This document shows, in pieces, positions 26,946-37,365 of a stretch of 64,000 nucleotides of DNA. The first letter of the stretch is position 1. Every line of letters starts with the position of its first letter. The translations under genes were made by a program, and so were the position numbers. The stretch comes from Flavobacterium swingsii (lineage in GTDB: Bacteria; Bacteroidota; Bacteroidia; Flavobacteriales; Flavobacteriaceae), in assembly GCF_900111965.1 (NCBI RefSeq), contig NZ_FOJT01000002.1:372001-436000 (forward strand), given 5' to 3'. The notes beneath the pieces were generated by a model. The model was not told the DNA's origin. It saw nothing but the letters and a program-made list of their open reading frames with translations, and did not search any database.

Positions 26946-28928
26946 TTAATTTTCAATATCAGATTTTAATTCTGCCAAATTCAATTTACTATTTTTTCGA
27001 CTAAACCCGAAGTAAATACAAAGACCAATTAATAGCCAAAGCGTAAAGTAAATCCAATTCCAGATGCTCAATTCGGCCATCATATACAAGCAACAGATTA
27101 ATCCTAAAAGAGGTATTAATGATAAATTCTGACGATTAGACCAAATAGTTAGACCAAATAAAACAATTAAGAAAATCCACATTGGAATTTTGTGTTTAAA
27201 TAAACTGAAACCACTTTCGTATTTCAATGAATTATCAATTGGAAGACTATCTACTACTATTTTATAACTTGTGTCGTCTTTTTGTTGGAAATCACTCAAA
27301 ACCTGCTCTAAATCTTCTGAAGCCTTAACATTTCCAGAATTATTTTTAGTAATATAATCAAAAACAAGTGTTGTTTGTTCTTTGTTTAAAGAAGTCACAA
27401 TCGTTGCTGGATCATTAATTTGTTTTTCATTAGTTAAGAAATCCATGGTAGATTGCTTATTGTATATAAATGCAAAAATAAAACCTATAATAATTAAAAA
27501 TGGCATTACAAATTTTGAATTCACATAAGGTGTTTTGAATTTTCCTCTTGGAATATTTGGTTTGTTTTGCAATACTAAAACTCCAGCACAAACCAATACA
27601 AAAGCGAATAAAGTTCCAATACTACATAGGTCGGTTACCATTGTAAGGTTCAAAAATAACGCAGGGATAGCAACCACAAAACCAGTAACAATAGTTGCAT
27701 ATGAAGGTGTTTTAAATTTAGGGTGAACTTTAGAGAAACGTTTCGGCAATAATCCGTCACGGCTCATACTCATCCAAATTCTTGGTTGTCCCATCTGGAA
27801 GACCAATAAAACACTTGCCATAGCAATTACAGCACTTACGGCAATAATTCCTGACATCCATTTCAAGTTTAATTTATCGAAAACAAATGCTAATGGATCA
27901 CCCACATTCAATTCAGAATAATTGACCATTCCAGTAAGAACCAAAGCAATAATAATATATAAAACGGTACATATAATGATAGCCCACATCATACCTCGTG
28001 GTAAATCACGTTGTGGATTTTCACATTCTTCGGCAGTAGTTGAAATAGCATCAAAACCAATATAAGCAAAGAAAACAGCAGACACACCTTTTAGAATTCC
28101 ACCTACACCATTTGGTGCAAACGGATGCCAATTGGCAGTATCCACATAAAATATACCTACAGCGATTACTAATAAAATGATACAAAGTTTCACAACTACC
28201 ATAAAGTTACTGGCATTTCGTGATTCTTTCATTCCTCTGTAAACTAATGCAGTAATTAAAATAATAATGAATAAAGCGGGTAAATCGGCTACAAAATGGA
28301 ACGACCCTAATGTTGGAGCAGTTGTCCAGGCAGTGTAAGCACTTTTTAATCCATCAGATAAGTTTTCGAACGATTTTCCACCTTGCATTAAGGCAGTAGC
28401 TTCCTTGAATCCGTTAGAAGCGGTTAAGTAATCCATTTGAACCCATTCGGCTATTTGTTTTAAATGCAATCCGTATTTGGTGTTTAATGTGGTTATAATT
28501 CCGTCCATCAATCCCGTAAAATAATCACTCCATGAAATGGCAACGGTAATATTACCAATAGCATATTCCATAATTAAAGCCCAACCTATAATCCAGGCGA
28601 TGATTTCTCCAAATGCAACATAAGAATAGGTATATGCACTTCCTGAAACGGGAACCATCGAAGCAAATTCTGCATAAGCAAAAGCGGCAAAACTACAAGC
28701 AATGGCAGTAAATAGGAATAAGAAAATTACTCCGGGTCCACCATCAAAACTAGCTTTTCCTATCGTACTAAAAATTCCTGCACCAATAATGGCAGCAATT
28801 CCAAAAGCAGCTAAATCTCTGGTTTTTAAATGTTTTCCTAAGCTATTATGACCGTCGGCTTCATTTTGAGCGACTTGTTTAAGAATATCTTGTACTGTTT
28901 TTTTTCTGAATAATTTTGAAAAAGACAT
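26946..28928 (-). CDS. APC-superfamily amino acid permease
   Basis: 660 residues with 12-14 transmembrane helices. N-terminal cytoplasmic tail, then the APC TM1 signature AAFGIAAIIGAGIFSTIG (unwound GAGIF substrate motif) and the TM6/TM8 region FFAYIGFDAISTTAEECENPQRDLPRG. Two extra non-membrane insertions stand out: a hydrophilic loop near residues 150-205 and one near 489-580 between the later helices, making the protein about 150 residues longer than a standard APC carrier. Imports amino acids by proton or exchange mechanism; substrate unknown. An exact TATATTTG -7 box lies at 28976-28983 on the minus strand. Confidence 0.9.
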   Translation of the reverse strand: MSFSKLFRKKTVQDILKQVAQNEADGHNSLGKHLKTRDLAAFGIAAIIGAGIFSTIGKASFDGGPGVIFLFLFTAIACSFAAFAYAEFASMVPVSGSAYTYSYVAFGEIIAWIIGWALIMEYAIGNITVAISWSDYFTGLMDGIITTLNTKYGLHLKQIAEWVQMDYLTASNGFKEATALMQGGKSFENLSDGLKSAYTAWTTAPTLGSFHFVADLPALFIIILITALVYRGMKESRNASNFMVVVKLCIILLVIAVGIFYVDTANWHPFAPNGVGGILKGVSAVFFAYIGFDAISTTAEECENPQRDLPRGMMWAIIICTVLYIIIALVLTGMVNYSELNVGDPLAFVFDKLNLKWMSGIIAVSAVIAMASVLLVFQMGQPRIWMSMSRDGLLPKRFSKVHPKFKTPSYATIVTGFVVAIPALFLNLTMVTDLCSIGTLFAFVLVCAGVLVLQNKPNIPRGKFKTPYVNSKFVMPFLIIIGFIFAFIYNKQSTMDFLTNEKQINDPATIVTSLNKEQTTLVFDYITKNNSGNVKASEDLEQVLSDFQQKDDTSYKIVVDSLPIDNSLKYESGFSLFKHKIPMWIFLIVLFGLTIWSNRQNLSLIPLLGLICCLYMMAELSIWNWIYFTLWLLIGLCIYFGFSRKNSKLNLAELKSDIEN

Positions 28929-28975
28929 AAATGGGTTAATTATAGTTTGATTAATGCTGCTTTTTTTGCAGGAAA

Positions 28976-28983
28976 CAAATATA
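28976..28983 (-). promoter_or_regulatory. -7 box of the permease gene
   Basis: Minus-strand TATATTTG, exact match to TANNTTTG, about 48 bases before the permease ATG; no clear -33 TTG. The divergent katG box is at 29102-29109; the 28929-29144 gap holds nothing else I can identify. Confidence 0.5.
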
Positions 28984-29101
28984 TAAAACTTACTGAATAA
29001 AAATTTTATGTTTCATAATTCTTATTAAAAATGATAGTTATTTGCTATTTTAAAATAAAAATTAATAATCAATTCTGATATAATCTTGTCGGTTTAATCC
29101 T

Positions 29102-29109
29102 TAAATTTG
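29102..29109 (+). promoter_or_regulatory. katG -7 box
   Basis: TAAATTTG, exact TANNTTTG match, 36 bases before the katG ATG. A TTG lies only 13 bases upstream, too near for a standard -33, so activation by a regulator (for example OxyR) is possible but no operator is recognised. Confidence 0.5.
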
Positions 29110-29123
29110 ATATAATAAACTGA

Positions 29124-31361
<2,238 letters not shown>

Positions 31362-31381
31362 TTTTTCTTTGCGTTATAAAC

Positions 31382-31413
31382 AAAAACTCTCAAGGTGACT
31401 TGAGAGTTTTTTA
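31382..31413 (+). terminator. katG terminator
   Basis: AAAAACTCTCAAG (31382-31394), GTGA loop, CTTGAGAGTTTTT (31399-31411) and T run. Confidence 0.93.
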
Positions 31414-31439
31414 TAGAGTATGTTTTTTCTTTTAAATAA

Positions 31440-31577
31440 CGTTCCGACAGCTTTATGACATTGAGGAATTTGGTTTTACTAAATTTTAGTTAAATCACGA
31501 ACCAAAAAAGTACAAAACAGAGTTTAAATTAATGACTAAACCTCAATTTTTGCAAACCGCCTTGTTGTAGGCAGTTA
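31440..31577 (-). repeat. Long imperfect hairpin with AACTGCCTACAAC end (cassette-like boundary A)
   Basis: Read on the minus strand, the stop codon of the esterase overlaps TAACTGCCTACAAC (31564-31577), followed by GGCGGTTTGC...TTGAGG, an AT-rich spacer of about 70 bases, and CCTCAATG...AAAGCTGTC; the two blocks (31541-31563 and 31446-31468) are imperfect inverted copies. Ends near GGAACGTTATTT. The layout recalls recombination sites of gene cassettes or a large dispersed inverted repeat. No other gene lies in 31412-31574. Confidence 0.55.
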
Positions 31578-32639
31578 TTCATTAATTTTTCTTTTGCAGA
31601 ATTGTGTCCAAATTTCATTACTTGGGTCAGAATACAAGATTGGGTTTTTTCCATAATATGTCACATTTTCAACTCCAACTGCGTCTGCTCTTTGTTTTAA
31701 TTCTCTTGCGTGAAAAGCGTGATGAGAAGGAATATCTAGAACATAAGGATTATACGGATTTACTACATCTCTAAGTGTATTGTTTATCCATATTTCTGGG
31801 TCGTCTGAAGTCATTAGAGATAACATATCAACTTCTGTTCTATAAGTATCAATGGTAGGCGATTCGTATTGAGCATTTGAGGAAACTCCATATATTTTTT
31901 GAATGTTTCCTGTTTCATTTGCCAAAATTGTTGACCAAGTTACTCCATAATCACTAAAAACATCATTTACCCAACGGTCTTCAATGTTGTAACTTGCTTG
32001 AGTTTCTCTCGCTACTACGCCTTTTACTCTGGTTGATTCTCTTAAAACTGGGTCGTTGTTTTGAGCATCAGCAGAATCATTATTAAATGCTATCCAAAGT
32101 GAAGTGCTTGCACCAGCTGAATTACCTGCCAAAACTATTTTAGTCTTGTTAATATTAAAATCAATTGCCCGATTTCTGATATATTGTAATGCTCTCCTTA
32201 CATCTGACATTGGTTTTTTAACACCTTCCATTTCTCCTGTATTATTTAGATAGGTGTAACGAATAGTTGCAAAAGCAATATTATTTTGAAGTAAGTAACG
32301 AATGTCTGTTGGAAAATCCCACGCTCCTCCTGATTGAACGGCATATACAAAATCTTTGTCACCGCTTGTAAAACCTCCACCGTGAACATAAATCACTAAA
32401 CCAGTTGGCGTGTTAGAATTTGGTAGCCAAATATCAAATTGAGTTCTTGTCTTGTTGTCATAAGCTATGTCTTTTGCAAATTTCGCATTGATACCTTGTA
32501 AATCAACAGGCGAGTTTGAAAAAGTGATATTCGAATCTGGAATTATTGGAATTACTTGATTTTCTTCATTTTTACTACAACTAAATGTAAATACTACAAC
32601 TAATAAAAAAGTAATAAATTGTTTATAGTATGTTTTCAT
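31575..32639 (-). CDS. Alpha/beta hydrolase (esterase/lipase) lipoprotein
   Basis: 354 residues. Lipobox TFSC with Cys21 and a following Ser, so a lipoprotein. Alpha/beta-hydrolase of the hormone-sensitive-lipase/BD-FAE type: oxyanion HGGG (residues 86-89), nucleophile Ser174 in AGNSAG, and a late His in SHHAFHAREL. Substrate unknown; these enzymes deacylate small or carbohydrate esters. It is one of two genes with an identical GTTGTANGCAGTT junction at the stop codon and is likely laterally acquired. Confidence 0.85.
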   Translation of the reverse strand: MKTYYKQFITFLLVVVFTFSCSKNEENQVIPIIPDSNITFSNSPVDLQGINAKFAKDIAYDNKTRTQFDIWLPNSNTPTGLVIYVHGGGFTSGDKDFVYAVQSGGAWDFPTDIRYLLQNNIAFATIRYTYLNNTGEMEGVKKPMSDVRRALQYIRNRAIDFNINKTKIVLAGNSAGASTSLWIAFNNDSADAQNNDPVLRESTRVKGVVARETQASYNIEDRWVNDVFSDYGVTWSTILANETGNIQKIYGVSSNAQYESPTIDTYRTEVDMLSLMTSDDPEIWINNTLRDVVNPYNPYVLDIPSHHAFHARELKQRADAVGVENVTYYGKNPILYSDPSNEIWTQFCKRKINE

Positions 32640-32663
32640 ATTATTCTGTTTTTTTCCGATTCT

Positions 32664-32676
32664 GTTGTATGCAGTT
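32664..32676. repeat. GTTGTATGCAGTT junction motif (cassette-like boundary B)
   Basis: GTTGTATGCAGTT abuts the stop codon (32677-32679) of the small secreted protein. It differs by one base from GTTGTAGGCAGTT at the stop codon of the neighbouring esterase (31564-31576), and the reverse complement TGCATACAAC recurs at 33114-33123 upstream of the gene. Confidence 0.6.
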
Positions 32677-33069
32677 TTAACTTTTAAACTTTAGATATTC
32701 GACTAAAATTCCTCTTGTTTTCAAAATCATTTTTTCATCATCTAAATATTTAATTTTTGATTGCCAACTTCCGCCTAAACTTGTCCATTTGATTTTATTA
32801 CCAAATATAGTTTTTACTATTTTAAAAACAGGTGGACAGCTATTTATTTGTAATTTACCAGAGAGAACTTGTTCTTTACTTGAAATATCTAAACTTCCAA
32901 GTTTTCCATCATAATTAAATTGATAAACATAATCTGTTGTATCATTTTTAATAATCCAGTTACCAGTTATTTTTTTTCTCAATTCTTCTTTTGATTCAGA
33001 GTTTTCAAATTTTTGACAAAAACTTGATAAACTTAAAAGTAGAAACAATATTGCAAAATTTACTTTCAT
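32677..33069 (-). CDS. Small secreted protein of unknown function (lipocalin-like)
   Basis: 130 residues with a signal peptide (AILFLLLSLSSFCQ). The mature part has repeated short beta segments and the GNWIIKND... start that lipocalin-like domains show, so a small beta-barrel binding protein is possible. No catalytic motif. I do not recognise the gene. Flanked by inverted GTTGTATGCA/TGCATACAAC motifs. Confidence 0.65.
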   Translation of the reverse strand: MKVNFAILFLLLSLSSFCQKFENSESKEELRKKITGNWIIKNDTTDYVYQFNYDGKLGSLDISSKEQVLSGKLQINSCPPVFKIVKTIFGNKIKWTSLGGSWQSKIKYLDDEKMILKTRGILVEYLKFKS

Positions 33070-33368
33070 TTCGTTTTAAAATTTCGTTAGATTTTTACAT
33101 CTGCGCTTAAATTGCATACAACTCGTTTATAGGTCTTAAAACCATACAAAGCTTCCTAGTTTTTGGAGTATATGTATGACAAAACCAAACATTATTATAT
33201 TTCAAATATATTCATTTTTTCTTAAAGATTTATAGTCTATGTTATTAGTGTCTTTAAATAACTTTAAACTATATCGAAATAAGATAATATAATTAAAAGT
33301 TATTATTATGAATGGAGATAATAGTTATTTTTGCACCATTAAAAAAATAAATTAAAATTCATATAATT
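33070..33368. other. Non-coding region between accessory genes and the peroxiredoxin
   Basis: About 300 bases without a gene. Holds the boundary motif TGCATACAAC followed by TCGTTTATAGG (33114-33131) and, near its right end, the peroxiredoxin promoter. The middle (33140-33300) is AT-rich with nothing I recognise. Confidence 0.6.
33326..33333 (+). promoter_or_regulatory. -7 box of the peroxiredoxin gene
   Basis: TATTTTTG, exact TANNTTTG, 35 bases before the ATG; TTA occupies the -33 position. Confidence 0.5.
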
Positions 33369-34007
33369 ATGTCATTAGTAGGTAAAAAATTTCCAAGTAT
33401 TGCAGTAGATGCTATTTCTGAAATGGGAGACAATTTAAAAATCAATATTTTTGAAGAGGCTACAAAAAACAACAAAAAAGTATTATTGTTTTGGTATCCA
33501 AAAGATTTTACTTTCGTGTGTCCAACTGAATTACATGCTTTTCAAGCAGCTTTACCGGAATTTAACAAAAGAAATACAATCGTAATTGGAGCTTCTTGCG
33601 ATACAAACGAAGTACATTTTGCTTGGTTAAACACACCAAAAAATAATGGTGGAATAGAAGGTGTAACGTATCCAATTCTTGCTGATACAAACCGTAATTT
33701 ATCTAACATTTTAGGAATTTTAGACATCGATTCTACAAGCTATAGCGAAGAAACTGATTCAATTATTGTTGAAGGATCTAACGTAACTTTTAGAGCAACT
33801 TACCTAATTGACGAAACTGGTAAAATTTTCCACGAAAGTGTAAACGATATGCCACTTGGTCGTAACGTAAACGAATATTTACGTATGGTTGATGCATATA
33901 CGCACATTCAAGAAAAAGGAGAAGTTTGTCCTGCAAACTGGGAAGCTGGTAAAGAAGCAATGAATGCCGACAGAAACAGTACAGCTTCATACTTATCAAT
34001 GAACTAA
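33369..34007 (+). CDS. Peroxiredoxin (AhpC/Prx1 type)
   Basis: 212 residues, cytoplasmic typical 2-Cys peroxiredoxin that reduces H2O2, alkyl hydroperoxides and peroxynitrite. Peroxidatic C51 in DFTFVCPTEL, catalytic Thr/Pro beside it, and resolving C187 in GEVCPANW near the C-terminus; the GCxTNEVHFAW-type block is present. Its electron donor may be the small thioredoxin gene directly downstream. Confidence 0.95.
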   Translation: MSLVGKKFPSIAVDAISEMGDNLKINIFEEATKNNKKVLLFWYPKDFTFVCPTELHAFQAALPEFNKRNTIVIGASCDTNEVHFAWLNTPKNNGGIEGVTYPILADTNRNLSNILGILDIDSTSYSEETDSIIVEGSNVTFRATYLIDETGKIFHESVNDMPLGRNVNEYLRMVDAYTHIQEKGEVCPANWEAGKEAMNADRNSTASYLSMN

Positions 34008-34091
34008 TAATAATTTCAATAATAATTTCAATGGCAATTTTTAAATTTTAATTGCCATTGATTTATGTTATTGTAATTGAAATTTAAAACT

Positions 34092-34400
34092 ATGTTACTA
34101 GAACTAGAAAAAGATAATTTAGCCGAAATTATTGGTGAAAATGATATTGTAGTGGTTCAATATTCAGCATCTTGGTGTGGAAATTGCAGAATCATGAAAC
34201 CAAAATTTAAAAAACTGGCTTCAGAAAATGAAAACGTAACTTTTATAATTGCCGATGCCGAAAACTTCCCTGAATCAAGAAAATTAGCCAATGTAGATAA
34301 TCTGCCAACATTTGCAATATTCAAAAACGGAGCATTTGTAAACCAAACACAAACCAACAAAGCAGAAGTTTTGATTGATTTTGTGAATGAAATACTTTAA
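34092..34400 (+). CDS. Thioredoxin-family protein (CGNC)
   Basis: 102 residues from the ATG at 34092; a TTG 15 bases upstream at 34077 is in frame but less likely. Thioredoxin fold with active site C29-G-N-C32 (SASWCGNCRIM) and the cis-Pro loop DNLPTFAIF. The CGNC motif differs from the usual CGPC and should shift redox potential. Lies 84 bases after the peroxiredoxin in the same direction, so it is a good candidate for its reductant; a thioredoxin reductase is not in the window. Confidence 0.92.
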   Translation: MLLELEKDNLAEIIGENDIVVVQYSASWCGNCRIMKPKFKKLASENENVTFIIADAENFPESRKLANVDNLPTFAIFKNGAFVNQTQTNKAEVLIDFVNEIL

Positions 34401-34411
34401 AAGTTTATTTG

Positions 34412-34455
34412 TTTAATCGTTTATTTGCTTAATCGATTAAATAAATAAACGATTA
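34412..34455. repeat. Inverted repeat TTAATCGTTTATTT...AAATAAACGATTAA
   Basis: Arms TTTAATCGTTTATTT (34412-34426) and AAATAAACGATTAA (about 34442-34455) with a central TTAATCGATTAA. A looser relative built of the same CGATTAACC/AATAAACA words lies at 13285-13352. Both fill gaps between co-directional genes. Confidence 0.65.
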
Positions 34456-34473
34456 ACCGATTAAATATTAAAA

Positions 34474-34731
34474 ATGAAATTACCAGTTATAAAACACCTT
34501 ACTCAATTTATAGAGGAAAACGACCAAGATTATCTTGTAGAAACCATCGAAGTTTTAGAAGCTTTAACAGAAATTTCATCGCTTAAAGATGAAGAACTCG
34601 ATGTTATTGGCGAATTAATTTCTAATATGTACGGCGCACTCGAAGTGCATAAGATGACAAAAGACGGAATGGATAAAAAAGAAGCTCTGAATGCTTTTAT
34701 GAAAAGAGTTTTAGGATCGATAGATAAATAA
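34474..34731 (+). CDS. Small conserved protein (DUF6952-like)
   Basis: 85 residues, acidic and helical, soluble (KLPVIKHLTQFIEEND... EVHKMTKDGMDKKEAL). I associate this with a flavobacterial family placed after the CGNC thioredoxin, but no function is known. Ends in a terminator. Confidence 0.75.
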   Translation: MKLPVIKHLTQFIEENDQDYLVETIEVLEALTEISSLKDEELDVIGELISNMYGALEVHKMTKDGMDKKEALNAFMKRVLGSIDK

Positions 34732-34762
34732 AAAATGCTTCTAAATATAGAAGCATTTTTTA
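34731..34762. terminator. Bidirectional terminator
   Basis: AAAAATGCTTCTA, AATA loop, TAGAAGCATTTTT and T-run, starting on the stop codon of the small gene; convergent DoxX gene on the right. Confidence 0.9.
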
Positions 34763-34768
34763 TTTTTT

Positions 34769-35143
34769 TTAAGCGGTAAATAGGCTTTTATAATTATCCC
34801 AATATCTATAAATTAAAAATAAATTTCCTAAAAAGATAAACAATCCAATGGGTAAATTTTCGGGTGTCATATAAAGATTAATCAGTAAAATATTTAAAGT
34901 TACTGGTAATATAATAATGTTGGCAATCGTAACGTATTTTCCTGATAAAAAGGACAATCCGCAAAGTAATTCTAGTGCTTTTGCTAATGGCATCAGATAT
35001 GATGAAGCAACTAGACCTACTTGAAATGCTTTAAAATCACCAGTTACTTCAGGTTCAGGGGCAAGTTTTAAAAAGAAACTTGCAGAGGCAAAAACTAATA
35101 ATGCACCCATTAATACTCGTACAATAATTGTAGCTATTTTCAT
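34769..35143 (-). CDS. DoxX-family membrane protein
   Basis: 124 residues with four transmembrane helices and DoxX landmarks (VRVLMGALLVFASASFF, ALELLCGLSFLSGKY, the C-terminal RYWDNYKSLF). Members of this family accompany oxidoreductases or take part in redox stress; the specific role is unknown. Separated from the ars operon by about 80 bases. Confidence 0.85.
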   Translation of the reverse strand: MKIATIIVRVLMGALLVFASASFFLKLAPEPEVTGDFKAFQVGLVASSYLMPLAKALELLCGLSFLSGKYVTIANIIILPVTLNILLINLYMTPENLPIGLFIFLGNLFLIYRYWDNYKSLFTA

Positions 35144-35222
35144 AAATTATAGGTTTTAGGTTCACTATCAAAGTTACTAAAAAAAATCTTACAAATCAAT
35201 TAAAATACTGAAAACTAATAGA

Positions 35223-35645
35223 TTAATTTAGATTATTATCGTCAACAAAATTCTTGCAATATTGCTGAATCATTTTTCTTACCAATATAAATTCATTTGT
35301 AATTTCGTCGTCTGTTCCAGTGGCTTTTGCAGGATCAGGAAAATTATAATGCAATTTTACAGCTTTTGATGGAAAAAATGGGCAACGTTCTTTAGCATTG
35401 TCACAAACGGTAATTACATAATCGAAAGGGATGTTAAAATACTCATCGATATTGTTAGAAGTATGATGAGAAATATCAATTCCGTCTTCTTGCATGATGG
35501 TAATTGCTTTTGGGTTTACGCCATGAGTTTCTACACCAGCAGAATATATTTTTACTTTTTTGCTATCAGTAAAATGGTCTAAATAACCATGTGCAATTTG
35601 GCTTCGGCAACTATTTCCTGTGCAAAGGACTAAAATGTTTATCAT
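35223..35645 (-). CDS. arsC: Low-molecular-weight phosphatase / arsenate reductase-like protein
   Basis: 140 residues from the ATG at 35645, which fits the LMW-PTP start MINILVLCTGNSCRS; a longer in-frame start at 35693 would overlap the upstream gene and has no homologous sequence. P-loop C8-TGNSC-R14-S with the second Cys13, and the general-acid FPDPA loop. The ars operon context supports thioredoxin-coupled arsenate reduction. Starts one base after the methyltransferase stop, so it is the last gene of the operon. Confidence 0.88.
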   Translation of the reverse strand: MINILVLCTGNSCRSQIAHGYLDHFTDSKKVKIYSAGVETHGVNPKAITIMQEDGIDISHHTSNNIDEYFNIPFDYVITVCDNAKERCPFFPSKAVKLHYNFPDPAKATGTDDEITNEFILVRKMIQQYCKNFVDDNNLN

Positions 35646-35646
35646 A

Positions 35647-36261
35647 TTATTTTTTATTAAAACTACAAAAAATGAAATTTTGTATCGTGTCAAACGGTGT
35701 TTTGTGGTCTTCTGTAAAACAATTTATTTTATCGAAATTATCTTCAAAAACAGTATCCATTTTACTTTCAGAATAAGGTGTAATATCTAAACCACTACAT
35801 TTTTTGGGTCCATTTTCAGAAAAAGTACCAATAATCATTTTTCCGTCTTTTGAAATCAATTTAGATACTATTTCGACATATTTTTTAATTTCATTTTCTG
35901 TTGTCAAAAAATGAAAAGAAGCTCTGTCATGCCAAAAATCGAAAGTAATTTCCGATTCAAAATCTAAAATATCCGAAACTATAAAAGTTACATTTTCAGA
36001 TTTTTCTCCCAATCTTTCTTTAATGCGTTCTATTGCTTTGGCTGAAATGTCTAACAAATACAAGTTTGTAAAACCTAAGTCCAGTAAAGCATCAATAAAA
36101 TAGCTGTCTCCGCCACCAATATCGATAATTTTCGTATTTTTTGGTAAACCAAATTCCTTAACAAAATTTATTGAAGTTTCTGGATTTTCTTGAAACCAAC
36201 TTACTTCTGTTTCCGTTTTTGTAGTAAAAACATTTTCCCAATGTGCTTTTTTATTTTCCAT
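35647..36261 (-). CDS. Class I SAM-dependent methyltransferase
   Basis: 204 residues. Rossmann methyltransferase with SAM motif I DIGGGDSY (about 47-54) and the acidic LLDIS loop. Members occur beside ArsR/arsenate-reductase genes, but the three cysteines of ArsM arsenite methyltransferases are not present, so arsenic methylation is not supported. Overlaps the frame end of the small upstream gene and is in the same unit as arsC. Confidence 0.88.
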   Translation of the reverse strand: MENKKAHWENVFTTKTETEVSWFQENPETSINFVKEFGLPKNTKIIDIGGGDSYFIDALLDLGFTNLYLLDISAKAIERIKERLGEKSENVTFIVSDILDFESEITFDFWHDRASFHFLTTENEIKKYVEIVSKLISKDGKMIIGTFSENGPKKCSGLDITPYSESKMDTVFEDNFDKINCFTEDHKTPFDTIQNFIFCSFNKK

Positions 36262-36387
36262 TTATACGAATAACCAGATTAAATTTATAGCGCAAAATTT
36301 TGGATCAAAACCCCAAATTAATTGTAAAACTGTGATAGAAACAGTGATTATAATGGGTTTCTTATATTTGATAATAAATGATTTCAT
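36262..36387 (-). CDS. Small membrane protein (41 residues)
   Basis: ATG at 36387, two bases after the stop of the DUF6428 gene, ending at the stop next to the methyltransferase ATG. One hydrophobic helix (PIIITVSITVLQLIWGF) followed by a short Cys-containing tail. A longer frame from 36483 covers the upstream gene and is not used. Its exact fit in the gap of a tight operon supports it; function unknown. Confidence 0.5.
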   Translation of the reverse strand: MKSFIIKYKKPIIITVSITVLQLIWGFDPKFCAINLIWLFV

Positions 36388-36389
36388 AC

Positions 36390-36863
36390 TTAACAACAAT
36401 TTGAGTTTGGTGCACAACAAGAAGCCATGTTTTCTTGCAGTTCGTTTAGTTTTACTTTTATTTTTTCGACAGGAATTCCGCAATTACTTTTAGCTAAACA
36501 ATCGGTTTTGGTGTTGGTTAAAACAAATTGATTGTCAATATATTCCAATCCAAATTTACCTACTGTTTCTTGTTGAAATTCGATTTCAATTTCCAGATCT
36601 TCACCTTCAAACATTCCTGAAGTTGCCTCAATTATCGAAATCACTTTTTTAGGTTCTAATCGATGGTAAAAATCGACTGATGTCCACAATTGTAGTGTCG
36701 CTTTTTTAGAGATTCTGAAAGTATTACCACAATCAGTAAATTGTTTTGTGGTCATTCCAATTTCGGTTATATGAAAATGGGAAGGTACTTTTTGTCCGTT
36801 TTGCAACACAAATTCTAACTGCGCTACATTTTCTAACTGATTTTTAAATTCTGATAGTTTCAT
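36390..36863 (-). CDS. DUF6428-like protein with Cys-rich tail
   Basis: 157 residues, soluble. Begins KLSEFKNQLENV, has a THFHITEIGMTT-type block (HFHITEIGMTTKQFTDCGN) and a C-terminal tail ending ASCCAPNSNCC, with four cysteines in ten residues that could bind a metalloid (inference). It is next to arsR as in other Bacteroidota ars loci. Confidence 0.82.
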   Translation of the reverse strand: MKLSEFKNQLENVAQLEFVLQNGQKVPSHFHITEIGMTTKQFTDCGNTFRISKKATLQLWTSVDFYHRLEPKKVISIIEATSGMFEGEDLEIEIEFQQETVGKFGLEYIDNQFVLTNTKTDCLAKSNCGIPVEKIKVKLNELQENMASCCAPNSNCC

Positions 36864-36878
36864 GGTTTATAGTTTTAG

Positions 36879-37202
36879 TTAACAACATTTCTCTTTTAAT
36901 TTTTTAGTAATGGTGAAAAAATAATTTTCAAATTTCTTCAGTGTTTCGGTATTAATACAATAACAAATTGAAGTTCCTTCGATGCTTCCTTGTATAATTT
37001 TTGCATTTTTAAGTTCTTTTAGATGTTGAGAAACAGTAGGCTGGGCGAGTGGCAATTCGTTTACAATGTCACCACAAATACAAGTATCTACAGTTAGTAA
37101 ATATTCAATTATTGCAACTCTTGCTGGGTGCGAAAGCGCTTTGAATAGTGTTGCCAATTCGTTTTGCTCGTCCGAAAAGGATTCTGATTTAGATGCTCCC
37201 AT
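36879..37202 (-). CDS. arsR: ArsR/SmtB-family transcriptional repressor
   Basis: 107 residues, winged helix (ALSHPARVAIIEYLL, AQPTVSQHLKELK). Cysteine pairs C41/C43 (DTCICGDI), C80/C82 (ICYC) and C106/C107 (KEKCC) suit As(III) or other thiophilic metal sensing; the VC-type pair is just before the recognition helix, as in As(III) repressors. First gene of the unit; it should repress the downstream genes from the gap shared with tpx. Confidence 0.9.
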   Translation of the reverse strand: MGASKSESFSDEQNELATLFKALSHPARVAIIEYLLTVDTCICGDIVNELPLAQPTVSQHLKELKNAKIIQGSIEGTSICYCINTETLKKFENYFFTITKKLKEKCC

Positions 37203-37334
37203 GGTTTTAATGTATTTGTATATTGCAATATTACGATAAATAAATAATATGAAATTAATTTTAATGTTAAATTTTCCACAAGAATCTATTTCAAAAACAT
37301 AATTTCTAAATTCTGTAATCCTAATTATTTTTAC

Positions 37335-37342
37335 TACTTTTG
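37335..37342 (+). promoter_or_regulatory. tpx -7 box
   Basis: TACTTTTG, exact TANNTTTG, with CTG at the -33 distance (37313-37315) and 23 bases before the ATG. Confidence 0.5.
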
Positions 37343-37365
37343 AAACTCATTAAAATTATTCGAAA

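Noticed and set aside
35646..35693. Longer N-terminus for the LMW phosphatase
   Set aside because: It would add 16 residues overlapping the methyltransferase end, while the ATG at 35645 gives the exact family start.
35647..36261. ArsM arsenite methyltransferase
   Set aside because: The conserved cysteines of ArsM are absent and the length is too short; only a generic class I methyltransferase is supported.
36388..36483. Longer frame for the small ars membrane protein
   Set aside because: Lies inside the DUF6428 gene in another frame; the ATG at 36387 fits the operon spacing.
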